64,000 nt of DNA, taken from Clostridium sp. 12(A). GTDB lineage: Bacteria > Bacillota > Clostridia > Lachnospirales > Lachnospiraceae. Positions 9,005 to 16,771 of this stretch are shown here, piece after piece (the stretch's first letter is position 1; the number at the start of each line of letters is the position of its first letter). The notes below the pieces were generated by a model. The model made no database searches. It saw nothing but the letters and a program-made list of their open reading frames with translations, and was not told the origin of the DNA. Where the stretch lies: positions 372,001-436,000 of the forward strand of contig JAGI01000003.1 in assembly GCA_000526575.1 (NCBI GenBank), in the 5' to 3' direction. Position numbers and translations under genes: made by a program.

Positions 9005-10242
9005 AAATGTTCTCCTTTTTCATATGATAACCAGGCATTCCCCCTGGAGGGTACCCATACCGGTATTTCCCTCCCCGAAGCAGATATTACACCTAAATCA
9101 AGCAGTTCTTTCCAAACGTAACCAGCCATATGAAAAGCCCCATAATCATTGGTGTGTGTATAATCAAGTGGATAGAACCATTGTTTGGATTCTTCCATTC
9201 CATTCTCCTTCATAAGCTCCATGCTCTTTCCATGAAGGTCAACAACTGGAACACGTAAGATGGCTCCAAGGCCTATGACCTCTTTTGCATAATCTTTTAA
9301 CAGGTCATTATAAGTAGCTCCATTGTCGATCCAGCTATTTCTCGCAAGAGGCGTGACAAGCACGGGTAAGGCTTCCTTTCCCCGTATCTCCTTCACAAAT
9401 TCCATCAGATTTTTACGATATCCCTCATCTGCTTTTAGATGGTCAAGCTTCTGGTCGTTATGACCAAACTGGAACAGGCAGATATCTCCTTTTCCTATTC
9501 CTTCCATCATGATCTCATGATGGCCCTCCGCCCGAAAGCTTTCTGTGGTCAGACCGGAGTGGGCATGATTGGATACTGTGTAATCTCCTTCTAAATAAGC
9601 AGGCAGCATCTGGCCCCAGCCTCCGTAGCAGACATTGGGAGCATAAGGATACTCTCCGGTTTGATCTGTCAATGTAGAATCCCCGGCAAGGAATATTGTT
9701 TTTCCAATCCAAGGCTCTACCTTCAGCTTTTTTATACGAACAGACCTGCTGATGACCGATATTTTTATTGCCTGATCCGGGAACCGTTTCGTCTGTCCTC
9801 TGGGTATAAAGTCACAGACCGATACAGGAAATGCACCGTTCCATTCTACCCCTGCCTTAAGACTTCCCTGAAAGACCAGCTGCCTCCTCCCAACGAATAC
9901 CAGAACCTCAGGCTCATCTTCCTCTGCACAAAGATTTATAGACAGGAGATAATTTCCCTGAGCCTTAACACCTGCCTGAAAAGATAAGGGAATATCTCCA
10001 TACGTTGATTTAGAATCCATATAGCAGCCCAATTCTTCCTGTTTGATTCTGATTTCTTCCCCAAAGCCAGCAGCAGGAACAAAACCAGTATTAATCTCCG
10101 GCAGGCTGAAAGAAAGAGACGAGCCATGAGACTTCTCCGTAAAAAAGCCATACCCAGAACCAGGCATATAAATGTCACTTGGATCTACCGAAATTCCGTC
10201 TTTTCCCATTTCCTCTGTTTGATAAAACAAATATTCTGTCAT
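9001..10242 (-). CDS. Rhamnogalacturonan acetylesterase-like SGNH hydrolase
   Basis: 413 aa esterase expected to remove acetyl groups from rhamnogalacturonan oligosaccharides. An N-terminal beta-rich region (1-165) precedes the SGNH domain: block I IFLAGDSTLTDQ (Ser nucleophile), YGGWGQML with the Gly, FQFGHNDQK with the Asn, and DYTHTNDYGAFHMA holding the catalytic Asp and His. No signal peptide is seen, so it acts in the cytoplasm after import. ATG 10242 with GGGAG upstream is chosen over an in-frame ATG at 10302, which lies in an intergenic hairpin. It overlaps the GH112 start by 4 bp. Confidence 0.85.
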   Translation of the reverse strand: MTEYLFYQTEEMGKDGISVDPSDIYMPGSGYGFFTEKSHGSSLSFSLPEINTGFVPAAGFGEEIRIKQEELGCYMDSKSTYGDIPLSFQAGVKAQGNYLLSINLCAEEDEPEVLVFVGRRQLVFQGSLKAGVEWNGAFPVSVCDFIPRGQTKRFPDQAIKISVISRSVRIKKLKVEPWIGKTIFLAGDSTLTDQTGEYPYAPNVCYGGWGQMLPAYLEGDYTVSNHAHSGLTTESFRAEGHHEIMMEGIGKGDICLFQFGHNDQKLDHLKADEGYRKNLMEFVKEIRGKEALPVLVTPLARNSWIDNGATYNDLLKDYAKEVIGLGAILRVPVVDLHGKSMELMKENGMEESKQWFYPLDYTHTNDYGAFHMAGYVWKELLDLGVISASGREIPVWVPSRGNAWLSYEKGEHL

Positions 10243-10270
10243 AGAAAACTCCCATTTTGTTTTTAAGAAA

Positions 10271-10297
10271 GGGCTGCTGCCAGATCTGCAACAGCCC
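10271..10297 (-). terminator. Intercistronic stem-loop after the binding-protein gene
   Basis: A 10-bp stem (GGGCTGTTGC / GCAGCAGCCC on the minus strand, one G-U) with a 7-nt loop, then TTTCTTAAAAAC. The T-tract is weak, so it probably acts as a partial terminator or 3' stabiliser. That would keep the lipoprotein mRNA more abundant than the enzymes, as is common in ABC importer operons. Confidence 0.6.
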
Positions 10298-10305
10298 TCC
10301 AATTC

Positions 10306-11973
10306 TTATTGCGCAATAAAATCTCCGGAATCAATCAGCTTCTGCTTTTCATCAAGAATTTCCTGATATCCGTTGTCTAAATATTCCTTACAGTACTTTT
10401 CATACTTGGCATCCAGTTCTTCTGGCTTACAGGTAATCATATCCACATAGAATTCCTGCCACATGGCTGTTAAATCTGCTGCATACTCTCCAGTGGATTC
10501 AATGCTCTTTGTAAAGATCGGACTGATTAGTCCATACTGCTCCACTTCTTTTGTATAATCATAGGACTGCTTTACCAGGTCTTCATAGCCGGCTGGGGCA
10601 AGGGTTCTGATATTTGCTTTCAGATTTTTCTCTTCGTCCCCGTAATCTGCCATTTCCGTTACCAGACACCAGTAATCCTTGTTATTGTTATTGGAAAGCT
10701 TGCTTTCTCCTTTAAAATCCTTGACAGGTTCTGCAATTCCATCGGAATCCATAGTATAATTAGCTCCCTCCACACCATATTGCAGGAAGAAAAGATTATC
10801 AGGCTGTGACATCCAATTTAAGAACATATAGACTGCCGCTCTTTGCTTTTCGTCTGTCTTTGAATTGATTCCCATAATCATTCCGTAGGGTGGGTATTTA
10901 TAATAGTACGCATGACTGCCCTTTGGTACACCAGCGGTTGGACTAATAACAGAAACCTCTGCTTTTGGGTCGTTGGCCTTTAAGCTGTTTATCACATCTG
11001 TATTAGAAGTGATATAAAATGAATAGGTTCCCACATTGCCAGCCACGAAATCTGCTTTCCATGCGGCATCATCAGTATTTAAATAAAATTCCGGGTCAAG
11101 AATGCCATCGTTAAATTCCTGGTTTCTTACTTTTAAGTAATCCTTAGTCGCACTCCAGGTAAGAGGTGCCACATTTAAGTCCAGATACAGGTTCAAATCC
11201 TTTTTATCTGGCGTGGAACCGATAAATGGATATTCGTAGGTGTAGCTTTTATTAATGATCTGGTCTCCCAGTTTACCAAGACCAGCTTCCTTCCAGGCCT
11301 TTGCAGCCTCCTGAAGCTCCTCTCTTGTTGTTGGCTTTTCTTTTCCTACCTGATCCAGCCAGTCCTGGCGAATCAGAGTGACCCAGTTATAATAGATAGG
11401 ATTTCGTTCTGCAAAAAAGAACGTATTCTTACCATCCAGGTTTCCGTATGTACTAATATTTTTTTCCGTTTTCTTAAAATAGTCAGGAGCGTAATATTTC
11501 ATCTCTTCTAAATTAAGCTCCTGCATGGCACCCTCTGAATTATAGTTCACTGCCTGAGGCATATCGTAATGATAAATAATATCAGGTGCGTTTCCAGCGG
11601 CAATCATCTGCATATAATCTGCAATCTCATTTTGCCGGTTAATGGCAACATACTGAACCGTTACATTGTATTTATCTCCAAATTCTTTCTGAATCCAGCG
11701 GGTGTAATAATTATTGGCAGGATCCCAGCCTTCAAAGCCTCGGTCATATACCGGGATTTTTATGGTCACATTTTCAGGAAATCCTTTGGAGTAATCGGTA
11801 AATCCATTGCCCTCCGCCTTTGATGCTTCTGTCTGGCTCCCCTCTTCTTTTTTGTCATTTGCCGTAGTAGCAGAAACCTTAACCTTTGCGCCACATCCCG
11901 ACAGAACCCCCGCTGCCATCATGGATGCAAGACCAAAGGCTGCTGCCCGTTTGAAACCCTTCCCTTTTCTCAT
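10306..11973 (-). CDS. YtcQ/LipO-type sugar-binding lipoprotein of ABC importer
   Basis: 555 aa extracellular solute-binding protein, a size typical of the YtcQ/LplA group. The N-terminus MRKGKGFKRAAAFGLASMMA ends in lipobox LSGC, so it is membrane-anchored through Cys. AAGGAGG at about 11979 fixes ATG 11973; the in-frame ATG at 12006 overlaps the permease stop. In B. subtilis this group (YtcQ with YteP/YtcP) imports rhamnogalacturonan fragments, matching the two downstream enzymes. No ATPase is encoded here; such systems usually share an MsmX-type ATPase. Confidence 0.88.
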   Translation of the reverse strand: MRKGKGFKRAAAFGLASMMAAGVLSGCGAKVKVSATTANDKKEEGSQTEASKAEGNGFTDYSKGFPENVTIKIPVYDRGFEGWDPANNYYTRWIQKEFGDKYNVTVQYVAINRQNEIADYMQMIAAGNAPDIIYHYDMPQAVNYNSEGAMQELNLEEMKYYAPDYFKKTEKNISTYGNLDGKNTFFFAERNPIYYNWVTLIRQDWLDQVGKEKPTTREELQEAAKAWKEAGLGKLGDQIINKSYTYEYPFIGSTPDKKDLNLYLDLNVAPLTWSATKDYLKVRNQEFNDGILDPEFYLNTDDAAWKADFVAGNVGTYSFYITSNTDVINSLKANDPKAEVSVISPTAGVPKGSHAYYYKYPPYGMIMGINSKTDEKQRAAVYMFLNWMSQPDNLFFLQYGVEGANYTMDSDGIAEPVKDFKGESKLSNNNNKDYWCLVTEMADYGDEEKNLKANIRTLAPAGYEDLVKQSYDYTKEVEQYGLISPIFTKSIESTGEYAADLTAMWQEFYVDMITCKPEELDAKYEKYCKEYLDNGYQEILDEKQKLIDSGDFIAQ

Positions 11974-12005
11974 GAATATCCTCCTTTTCATTTTATTCCA
12001 TATCA

Positions 12006-12920
12006 TTAGCCCTTCACCGCACCTATCATAGTTCCCTGAACAAAATATCTCTGTACAAAGGGATAGATACAGATAATTGGCAATGTTGCAAATATAATAC
12101 AGGAAGCCTTTAACACCTCAGGACTTGTGATCTGCCCAGCCAAAGATCCTCCCTCCGCCTTAAAGGATTCACTGGCAGCTACCACAAGATAATAAAGCTT
12201 TAACTGTAAGGGCCGTAAATCCACACGCTGCTTAATGTAGAACAGAGCATCGGAATAAGCATTCCACCGCCCTACCGCGTAAAACAGGGAGATGGTTGCT
12301 ATAATAGGTTTTGATAAAGGAACCACTATGTGGCTTAAAATCTTAAAATGGCTGGCTCCGTCGATCAGTGCGGATTCAATCAGGCTGTCAGGAATGGAGG
12401 CCTTAAAGTTATTTTTCATAATCAGAAAATTATAGGCTGCAAAGGACAGGGGCAAAATCATGCACCACCAGGTATCCAGCATACGAAGATTATTCATCAG
12501 CAGGTAATCCGGTATGGTTCCTGCTGTGAAATACATGGTAAACATAATCAAAAAGGTCATGACCTTTCTTCCCTTTAGCTGAACTCTGCTTAAGGCATAG
12601 GCAGCGCTTATGGTAAGGAAGGTTCCTATGGCTGTAAAAGCAGCCGTCACAACTACGGATACATATAAGGACCTTACAATAGAAGCATCCTGAAAAACCT
12701 TCTTGTACGCATCAAAGTTAATTCCCTTGGGAATCAAGAAAATTTTGTTTGCAATGACATAGGCTTCTTTGCTGATGGACTTTGCAAAGATATGGATAAA
12801 TGGCAAAAGGCAGGTCATTGATATGGCAAGGAGCAATGCGTAAAAGAATAAGTCTACCAGTAAATTCTTTGCTCTGGTTTTGGTCCATGCCCTATGCCTC
12901 TGGTTCTTACTATACTGCAT
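12006..12920 (-). CDS. YtcP/LplC-type sugar ABC transporter permease
   Basis: 304 aa membrane protein with about six helices and the MalG-type coupling-loop signature ESALIDGASHFKILSHIVVPLSKP (about 195-218), which contacts the ATPase. The LplC-like opening is followed by LLPFIHIFAKSIS. AAGGAGG-like site (ATAAGGAGGGAAG) precedes ATG 12920. It sits 12 bp from the first permease. Confidence 0.9.
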   Translation of the reverse strand: MQYSKNQRHRAWTKTRAKNLLVDLFFYALLLAISMTCLLPFIHIFAKSISKEAYVIANKIFLIPKGINFDAYKKVFQDASIVRSLYVSVVVTAAFTAIGTFLTISAAYALSRVQLKGRKVMTFLIMFTMYFTAGTIPDYLLMNNLRMLDTWWCMILPLSFAAYNFLIMKNNFKASIPDSLIESALIDGASHFKILSHIVVPLSKPIIATISLFYAVGRWNAYSDALFYIKQRVDLRPLQLKLYYLVVAASESFKAEGGSLAGQITSPEVLKASCIIFATLPIICIYPFVQRYFVQGTMIGAVKG

Positions 12921-12932
12921 GATCTTCCCTCC

Positions 12933-13889
12933 TTATATAAGACCGTCTTCTCCAAGACGTTTGGCTATGTAGTCAGCGAGAACAACAAGTAAAAGGCCGA
13001 TGACAGACTGGAATAAGCCCAAAGCCGTGGCTTCACTGAATTTGCCGCTTTCAATTCCCCAACGGTATACCAAAACAGGTATGGTGGTGGTAAATTCTGT
13101 GGCCTTCGCATTGGCCAGGGCGTAAATCCGTTCAAAGGAGCCTCCCATCAGTTTTCCAAGATTCATGATTAAGAGTGTGACAATGGTGCTCCGGATGCAG
13201 GGAAGTGTCACATGAAGGCACTGCTTTAACCTTCCAGCGCCATCCACCCTGGCTGCCTCATAAAGCTCAGAATTCACACCAGTAATGGCCGCCAGATATA
13301 TAATCGTCCCCCAGCCCATGGACTGCCATACTCCAATCAGTACGTAGCTGATCAGCCACCAGGTATTATCCTGCAAAAATGGAATCGGACTGTGGCCCGC
13401 ATTCTGGATCAATACGTTAACTACCCCGCTGCTGATGGAGAACAGGGAATAACCAATTCCTCCAATGATGACCCAGGACAAAAAATGAGGGAGGTATAAA
13501 AGAGTCTGCATGACGCTTTTGAAATATCTGTTTTTAATTTCATTGAGGATTAAGGCTAAAATCACTGGCATGGGAAAGGAAAAAACCAGGTCCAGAATAT
13601 TTAAAAGCAGCGTATTGCCTACGGCCTGACCAAAATCCCGTTTTCCAAACACCTTCTGAAACACAGAAAATCCCACCCATGGACTTCCGGAATACCCTTT
13701 TGCCACCTTGTAATCCTTAAACGCGATGGATAACCCGCTGTAAGGCAGAAATTTAAATACCAGTATAAAGAGCATGGGAAGAATCATGAGTACATAAAGC
13801 TGCCAGTCTCTTTGTAAATAACGAAGGAACCCATTCTTTTTTTCCCGATTTGTTCTGCTCTGGTTCGTCATTCTTTCCGATTTTTTCAT
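12933..13889 (-). CDS. LplB/YteP-type sugar ABC transporter permease
   Basis: 318 aa permease, first gene of the RG-I operon. It carries the LplB-family loop LPYSGLSIAFKDYKVAKG early and the EAA-type loop LYEAARVDGAGRLKQCLHVTLP. ATG 13889 follows a GGGGGGAT purine run; the in-frame ATG at 13910 is less well placed. It pairs with the YtcP-like permease to form the channel. Confidence 0.9.
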   Translation of the reverse strand: MKKSERMTNQSRTNREKKNGFLRYLQRDWQLYVLMILPMLFILVFKFLPYSGLSIAFKDYKVAKGYSGSPWVGFSVFQKVFGKRDFGQAVGNTLLLNILDLVFSFPMPVILALILNEIKNRYFKSVMQTLLYLPHFLSWVIIGGIGYSLFSISSGVVNVLIQNAGHSPIPFLQDNTWWLISYVLIGVWQSMGWGTIIYLAAITGVNSELYEAARVDGAGRLKQCLHVTLPCIRSTIVTLLIMNLGKLMGGSFERIYALANAKATEFTTTIPVLVYRWGIESGKFSEATALGLFQSVIGLLLVVLADYIAKRLGEDGLI

Positions 13890-13924
13890 AATATCCCCCC
13901 ATAGGTGCAAATATTGTTACATCT

Positions 13925-13953
13925 ATTATAAAAAATTCATAAATCCGTTTCCA
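13925..13953 (-). promoter_or_regulatory. Promoter of the RG-I transport operon, with possible cre overlap
   Basis: Minus strand: TGGAAA (13948-13953), 17-bp spacer, TATAAT (13925-13930). The -35 is embedded in TGGAAACGGATTTATG, a loose match to the CcpA cre pattern, so catabolite repression is possible but weakly supported. Confidence 0.5.
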
Positions 13954-13974
13954 ATCAATTACCGGTTAAAACTA

Positions 13975-14118
13975 TGCAATTTCAACCTTTTATTTCTTTT
14001 ACCTGCCTTGTAATACCTTTTGTTTTTCTTCCTATTTCGAGTTTATTTGCATTTTCAACGGATACAGAAGGATTTTTTACATGCAAAACCACTTATTCAA
14101 AAAGATTTTTGGTTGAAA
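13975..14118. repeat. Three TTTCAAC boxes between the RG-I operon and araC
   Basis: TGCAATTTCAACC (13975-13987) and TGCATTTTCAACG (14048-14060) match at 11 of 13 positions and are 73 bp apart, close to seven DNA turns. A third copy is inverted (GGTTGAAA, 14111-14118) and covers the araC -35 box. The layout suits an AraC-type regulator controlling both the importer and its own gene. Confidence 0.4.
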
Positions 14119-14142
14119 TGAGAATTATATATCATGTATAAT
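14113..14142 (+). promoter_or_regulatory. araC-type gene promoter
   Basis: TTGAAA (14113-14118), 18-bp spacer, TATAAT (14137-14142). The predicted start near 14149 lies after the first in-frame ATG (14134), so that ATG cannot be used. Confidence 0.7.
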
Positions 14143-14175
14143 AAAAGGAATAAAATCAGGAAGGATTCAGTACAT

Positions 14176-15129
14176 ATGCCCAAGCACAAAAAGACAGTGA
14201 TTGAATTTAGAGATTATGATCTGCCCACCCACTTTCCTGTCCTTCTTTTAACTGGAGAACATTGGAGGATCTCTGATGTACCTTCGGGGCGTCTTCATAT
14301 TCACAACTGCCTGGAAATCGGTATATGCGAGACAGACAGCGGCATTATGATTTTTGAAGATACCTCCTACCCCTTTCAGGCTGGTGACATCACAGCCGTA
14401 TCCTGTGACATTCCCCACACCACCTGCAGCGCTTTCGGCACCAGCAGCAAATGGTCCTATTTATTCGTTGATATGGGGGAACTGCTCCACCCCTTTTTCT
14501 CTGGTGCAGATCTTCACAATATGGAGCTTTTCTCGGTCTCTGAGCACCATCTAAGCCTGATCTTGGGGAAAAGGGAGTATCCAGTCATTCATTCCCTTGT
14601 TACGGAAATCATAGAGGAGCTTAAAAGGAAGGAACCTGGGTTTGAGCTGGCGGTGCGGGGATTGTTTCTAGCCCTGGCTTCCAATCTTATGAGAATTTCT
14701 GCCCTCCATCATCAAAAAAAAGACCAGCCCCCGGAAAATGCACTTGTCATTGCACCGGCACTGGAATTTATTCGCTACCATTATATGGAAGACTTCCCTA
14801 TGGAACATCTGGCCGCTTTATGCGGTCTAAGTCCTACCCATTTTCGAAGGCTGTTTTCCTCTATTACAGGAACAAGACCGCTAGAGCATCTTAATACCAC
14901 ACGCATCCGAAAGGCGTCTGATCTGCTGCGCATGACAGAGGAATCCGTCTTAAGCATTTCCGAACGGGTGGGGTTTCATTCTATCTCTAGCTTTAACCGG
15001 CATTTCCTATCTGTAACAGGAAAATCACCAAGGGACTGGCGCAAACAGATGTCAATTCTTAAGGACCAGTCCTTGTATAAGTATAATGGCTGGATGTATG
15101 CAGAAATCCTTAAAAAATCTGATTCTTAA
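14176..15129 (+). CDS. AraC-family regulator of the RG-I locus
   Basis: 317 aa. An N-terminal cupin sugar-sensing domain (about 1-150, LHIHNCLEIGI and FQAGDITAVSCDIPH) is followed by two helix-turn-helix motifs at about 215-305 (MEHLAALCGLSPTHFRRLFS and SISERVGFHSISSFNRHFLS). ATG 14176 has AGGAAGG upstream and lies downstream of the mapped promoter. Divergent from the importer operon, so it most likely activates it in response to an RG-I-derived sugar. Confidence 0.88.
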   Translation: MPKHKKTVIEFRDYDLPTHFPVLLLTGEHWRISDVPSGRLHIHNCLEIGICETDSGIMIFEDTSYPFQAGDITAVSCDIPHTTCSAFGTSSKWSYLFVDMGELLHPFFSGADLHNMELFSVSEHHLSLILGKREYPVIHSLVTEIIEELKRKEPGFELAVRGLFLALASNLMRISALHHQKKDQPPENALVIAPALEFIRYHYMEDFPMEHLAALCGLSPTHFRRLFSSITGTRPLEHLNTTRIRKASDLLRMTEESVLSISERVGFHSISSFNRHFLSVTGKSPRDWRKQMSILKDQSLYKYNGWMYAEILKKSDS

Positions 15130-15130
15130 A

Positions 15131-15158
15131 AGACCGCCTGGGAAATGCCAGGCGGTCT
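15131..15158. terminator. Bidirectional terminator between araC and anti-sigma genes
   Basis: Perfect 11-bp stem AGACCGCCTGG / CCAGGCGGTCT with loop GAAATG. On the minus strand it is followed by TTTTAAG, so it is strongest for the sigma/anti-sigma transcript. Confidence 0.85.
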
Positions 15159-15177
15159 TACCACGTTCAAACTATAA

Positions 15178-15957
15178 TTATTTCATATCAATGATATCTC
15201 TGGCCATTCCAGTTAAGGGTTCCAGACCGAATTCATCAAAGGTAAACAGCAGATAATCAATTCCATTTTCAGACCAGCTTACCATTTGGTATACCTTTCG
15301 TTCTTCCTCACTGCTTCCATAACTGATCATCAATTTTCCTTCCTCTTCAAGCTTTTTATCTTCTGGAGAAGGCTCTTTATCTGGGGGAAGAAACAAATAG
15401 CTTTGAGATGAAACTGTCATTGTTACGTTATGATAGACTTCTTTTTTAGCAGCCTTGTCATTCTCCTCTGCCAATGCTTCCTGATGAACATGACTGGTAA
15501 GCGTTACCTGTTTATTCTTTCCATAGTTGGCATAAGCCTGTGGATATTCCATCACCTCAATATTGTCATCGCCCACACCCCTGACCTTTGAAATATGTCC
15601 ATTTAGAAAGCTCAGATCATTGGATAATGATTCTGGGATTTTGGGTGACATTTTCATCTGGTCCGCTGCCTTTTCACGAAGTTCTGCTATGGTATAATTA
15701 TCCCTATTATCTGAACTACTAATAAAACTTGTGATTTTTCCTGAAGCAACTGCAGTCACTGTACCTAATACTGTAATAACTGCCACTGCCATAAATGCTG
15801 CTGCCAGCTTATTGGTTCTTAATTTCATATGACCACTCCTTTGATTACATTTTTTATGAATTTCTAATAGGCGGCGTTCCCTGTCCACCATGGGTTCTAA
15901 GGAATCTAATTCTGTTTTTATCTTATCTCTTAACTCATCATCCAGATTTCTAGCCAT
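15178..15957 (-). CDS. Putative membrane anti-sigma factor
   Basis: 259 aa. A cytoplasmic N-terminal region of about 50 residues (MARNLDDELRDKIKTELDSL) is followed by one transmembrane segment (KLAAAFMAVAVITVLGTVTA, about 52-72) and an extracellular domain of about 185 residues. The start at 15957 overlaps the sigma gene end by 8 bp and has AGGGGA upstream; the longer ATG at 15993 is less likely. Layout and coupling are typical of an ECF anti-sigma factor. I do not recognise the external domain or its signal. Confidence 0.7.
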   Translation of the reverse strand: MARNLDDELRDKIKTELDSLEPMVDRERRLLEIHKKCNQRSGHMKLRTNKLAAAFMAVAVITVLGTVTAVASGKITSFISSSDNRDNYTIAELREKAADQMKMSPKIPESLSNDLSFLNGHISKVRGVGDDNIEVMEYPQAYANYGKNKQVTLTSHVHQEALAEENDKAAKKEVYHNVTMTVSSQSYLFLPPDKEPSPEDKKLEEEGKLMISYGSSEEERKVYQMVSWSENGIDYLLFTFDEFGLEPLTGMARDIIDMK

Positions 15958-16561
15958 GACAGATTCCCCTTTCCTCTTCCTCTCTGCTGTCATCCTCCAG
16001 CAAATCCTTTAAAAGCTTCCTGGCCTTATATAGACGGGATTTTACAGTTCCCTCCAAGGTTCCGGTCACTTTAGCTATTTCCTTTGTACTCAGCTCATTG
16101 TAATAATACAATAGAACAACTGTCCTGTATTTTACGTCAAGGCACTGGAGTGCACTTTGAATCTCTAAAGCAGACTCTGCTTCCAGAACTGTCCCAAGGG
16201 GCCCTTTATTTGTTTCATCTTCCAGAATCCGCTCCGCCCTCATTTTATCCTCCTCATTATAAAGAATCCCTTCAAATGAGAGCTCATATCTTCCCTTTTT
16301 TCTTTTCTCATACCGCCAGGCTGTTCTCACCATAATCTGGTAGAGCCAGGGTTCAAACCGTTCTGGCTCTTTTAGCGTGGCTCTGTGGAGAAAGCATTTC
16401 ACAAATGTTTCTTGAATGATATCTTCACTGTCGCTTCGGTTTCCAGTTATGAAATATGCCATTCTGTAAAGCTTTCCGAAGCAGGAACGGTATAATTCAT
16501 CAAACGCTGTCTCGCTGCCGGCAAGCATGCTTTCCACCAATGTCTTTTTCGCTTCGTCCAT
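15950..16561 (-). CDS. ECF-type RNA polymerase sigma factor
   Basis: 203 aa. Region 2 contains FDELYRSCFGKLYRMAYFIT, SEDIIQETFVKCF and the -10-binding FEPWLYQIMVRTAWRYEKR. Region 4 ends with LSTKEIAKVTGTLEGTVKSR, the -35-binding helix-turn-helix. ATG 16561 follows GGAAAGG and gives a normal family length; the in-frame ATG at 16663 adds an untypical stretch. Coupled to the anti-sigma gene. No clear autoregulated ECF promoter was found upstream. Confidence 0.9.
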   Translation of the reverse strand: MDEAKKTLVESMLAGSETAFDELYRSCFGKLYRMAYFITGNRSDSEDIIQETFVKCFLHRATLKEPERFEPWLYQIMVRTAWRYEKRKKGRYELSFEGILYNEEDKMRAERILEDETNKGPLGTVLEAESALEIQSALQCLDVKYRTVVLLYYYNELSTKEIAKVTGTLEGTVKSRLYKARKLLKDLLEDDSREEEERGICHG

Positions 16562-16668
16562 TACCTTTTCCTTTCCTTTTTCGATGCATCTATATACTAA
16601 GAGCCAGCAAAGACTCCATTGGTTCATTTTGATTGAATCTTTTTGAAATTTTTTCCAGTCCAACGCAA

Positions 16669-16769
16669 AAAAAGAACCAGAGAATGAAACAACTGGCTGC
16701 AGTCTTACGGCATTCGTAATCCTTGTTCCTACACTGCAGTCAAAGCCGTTTTCGTCTCTGATTCTTTTT
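16669..16769 (-). terminator. Long imperfect hairpin terminator after ftsH
   Basis: Outer arms 16669-16690 and 16748-16769 pair over about 18 of 22 positions. Nested inside are CTGCAGT / ACTGCAG and TTACG / CGTAA. On the minus strand it ends in a run of seven T. Unusually large for a simple terminator. Confidence 0.65.
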
Positions 16770-16771
16770 AT

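Noticed and set aside
10242-10302. Longer start for the acetylesterase gene
   Set aside because: The extra codons translate an intercistronic hairpin, and the site at 10242 has a proper GGGAG.
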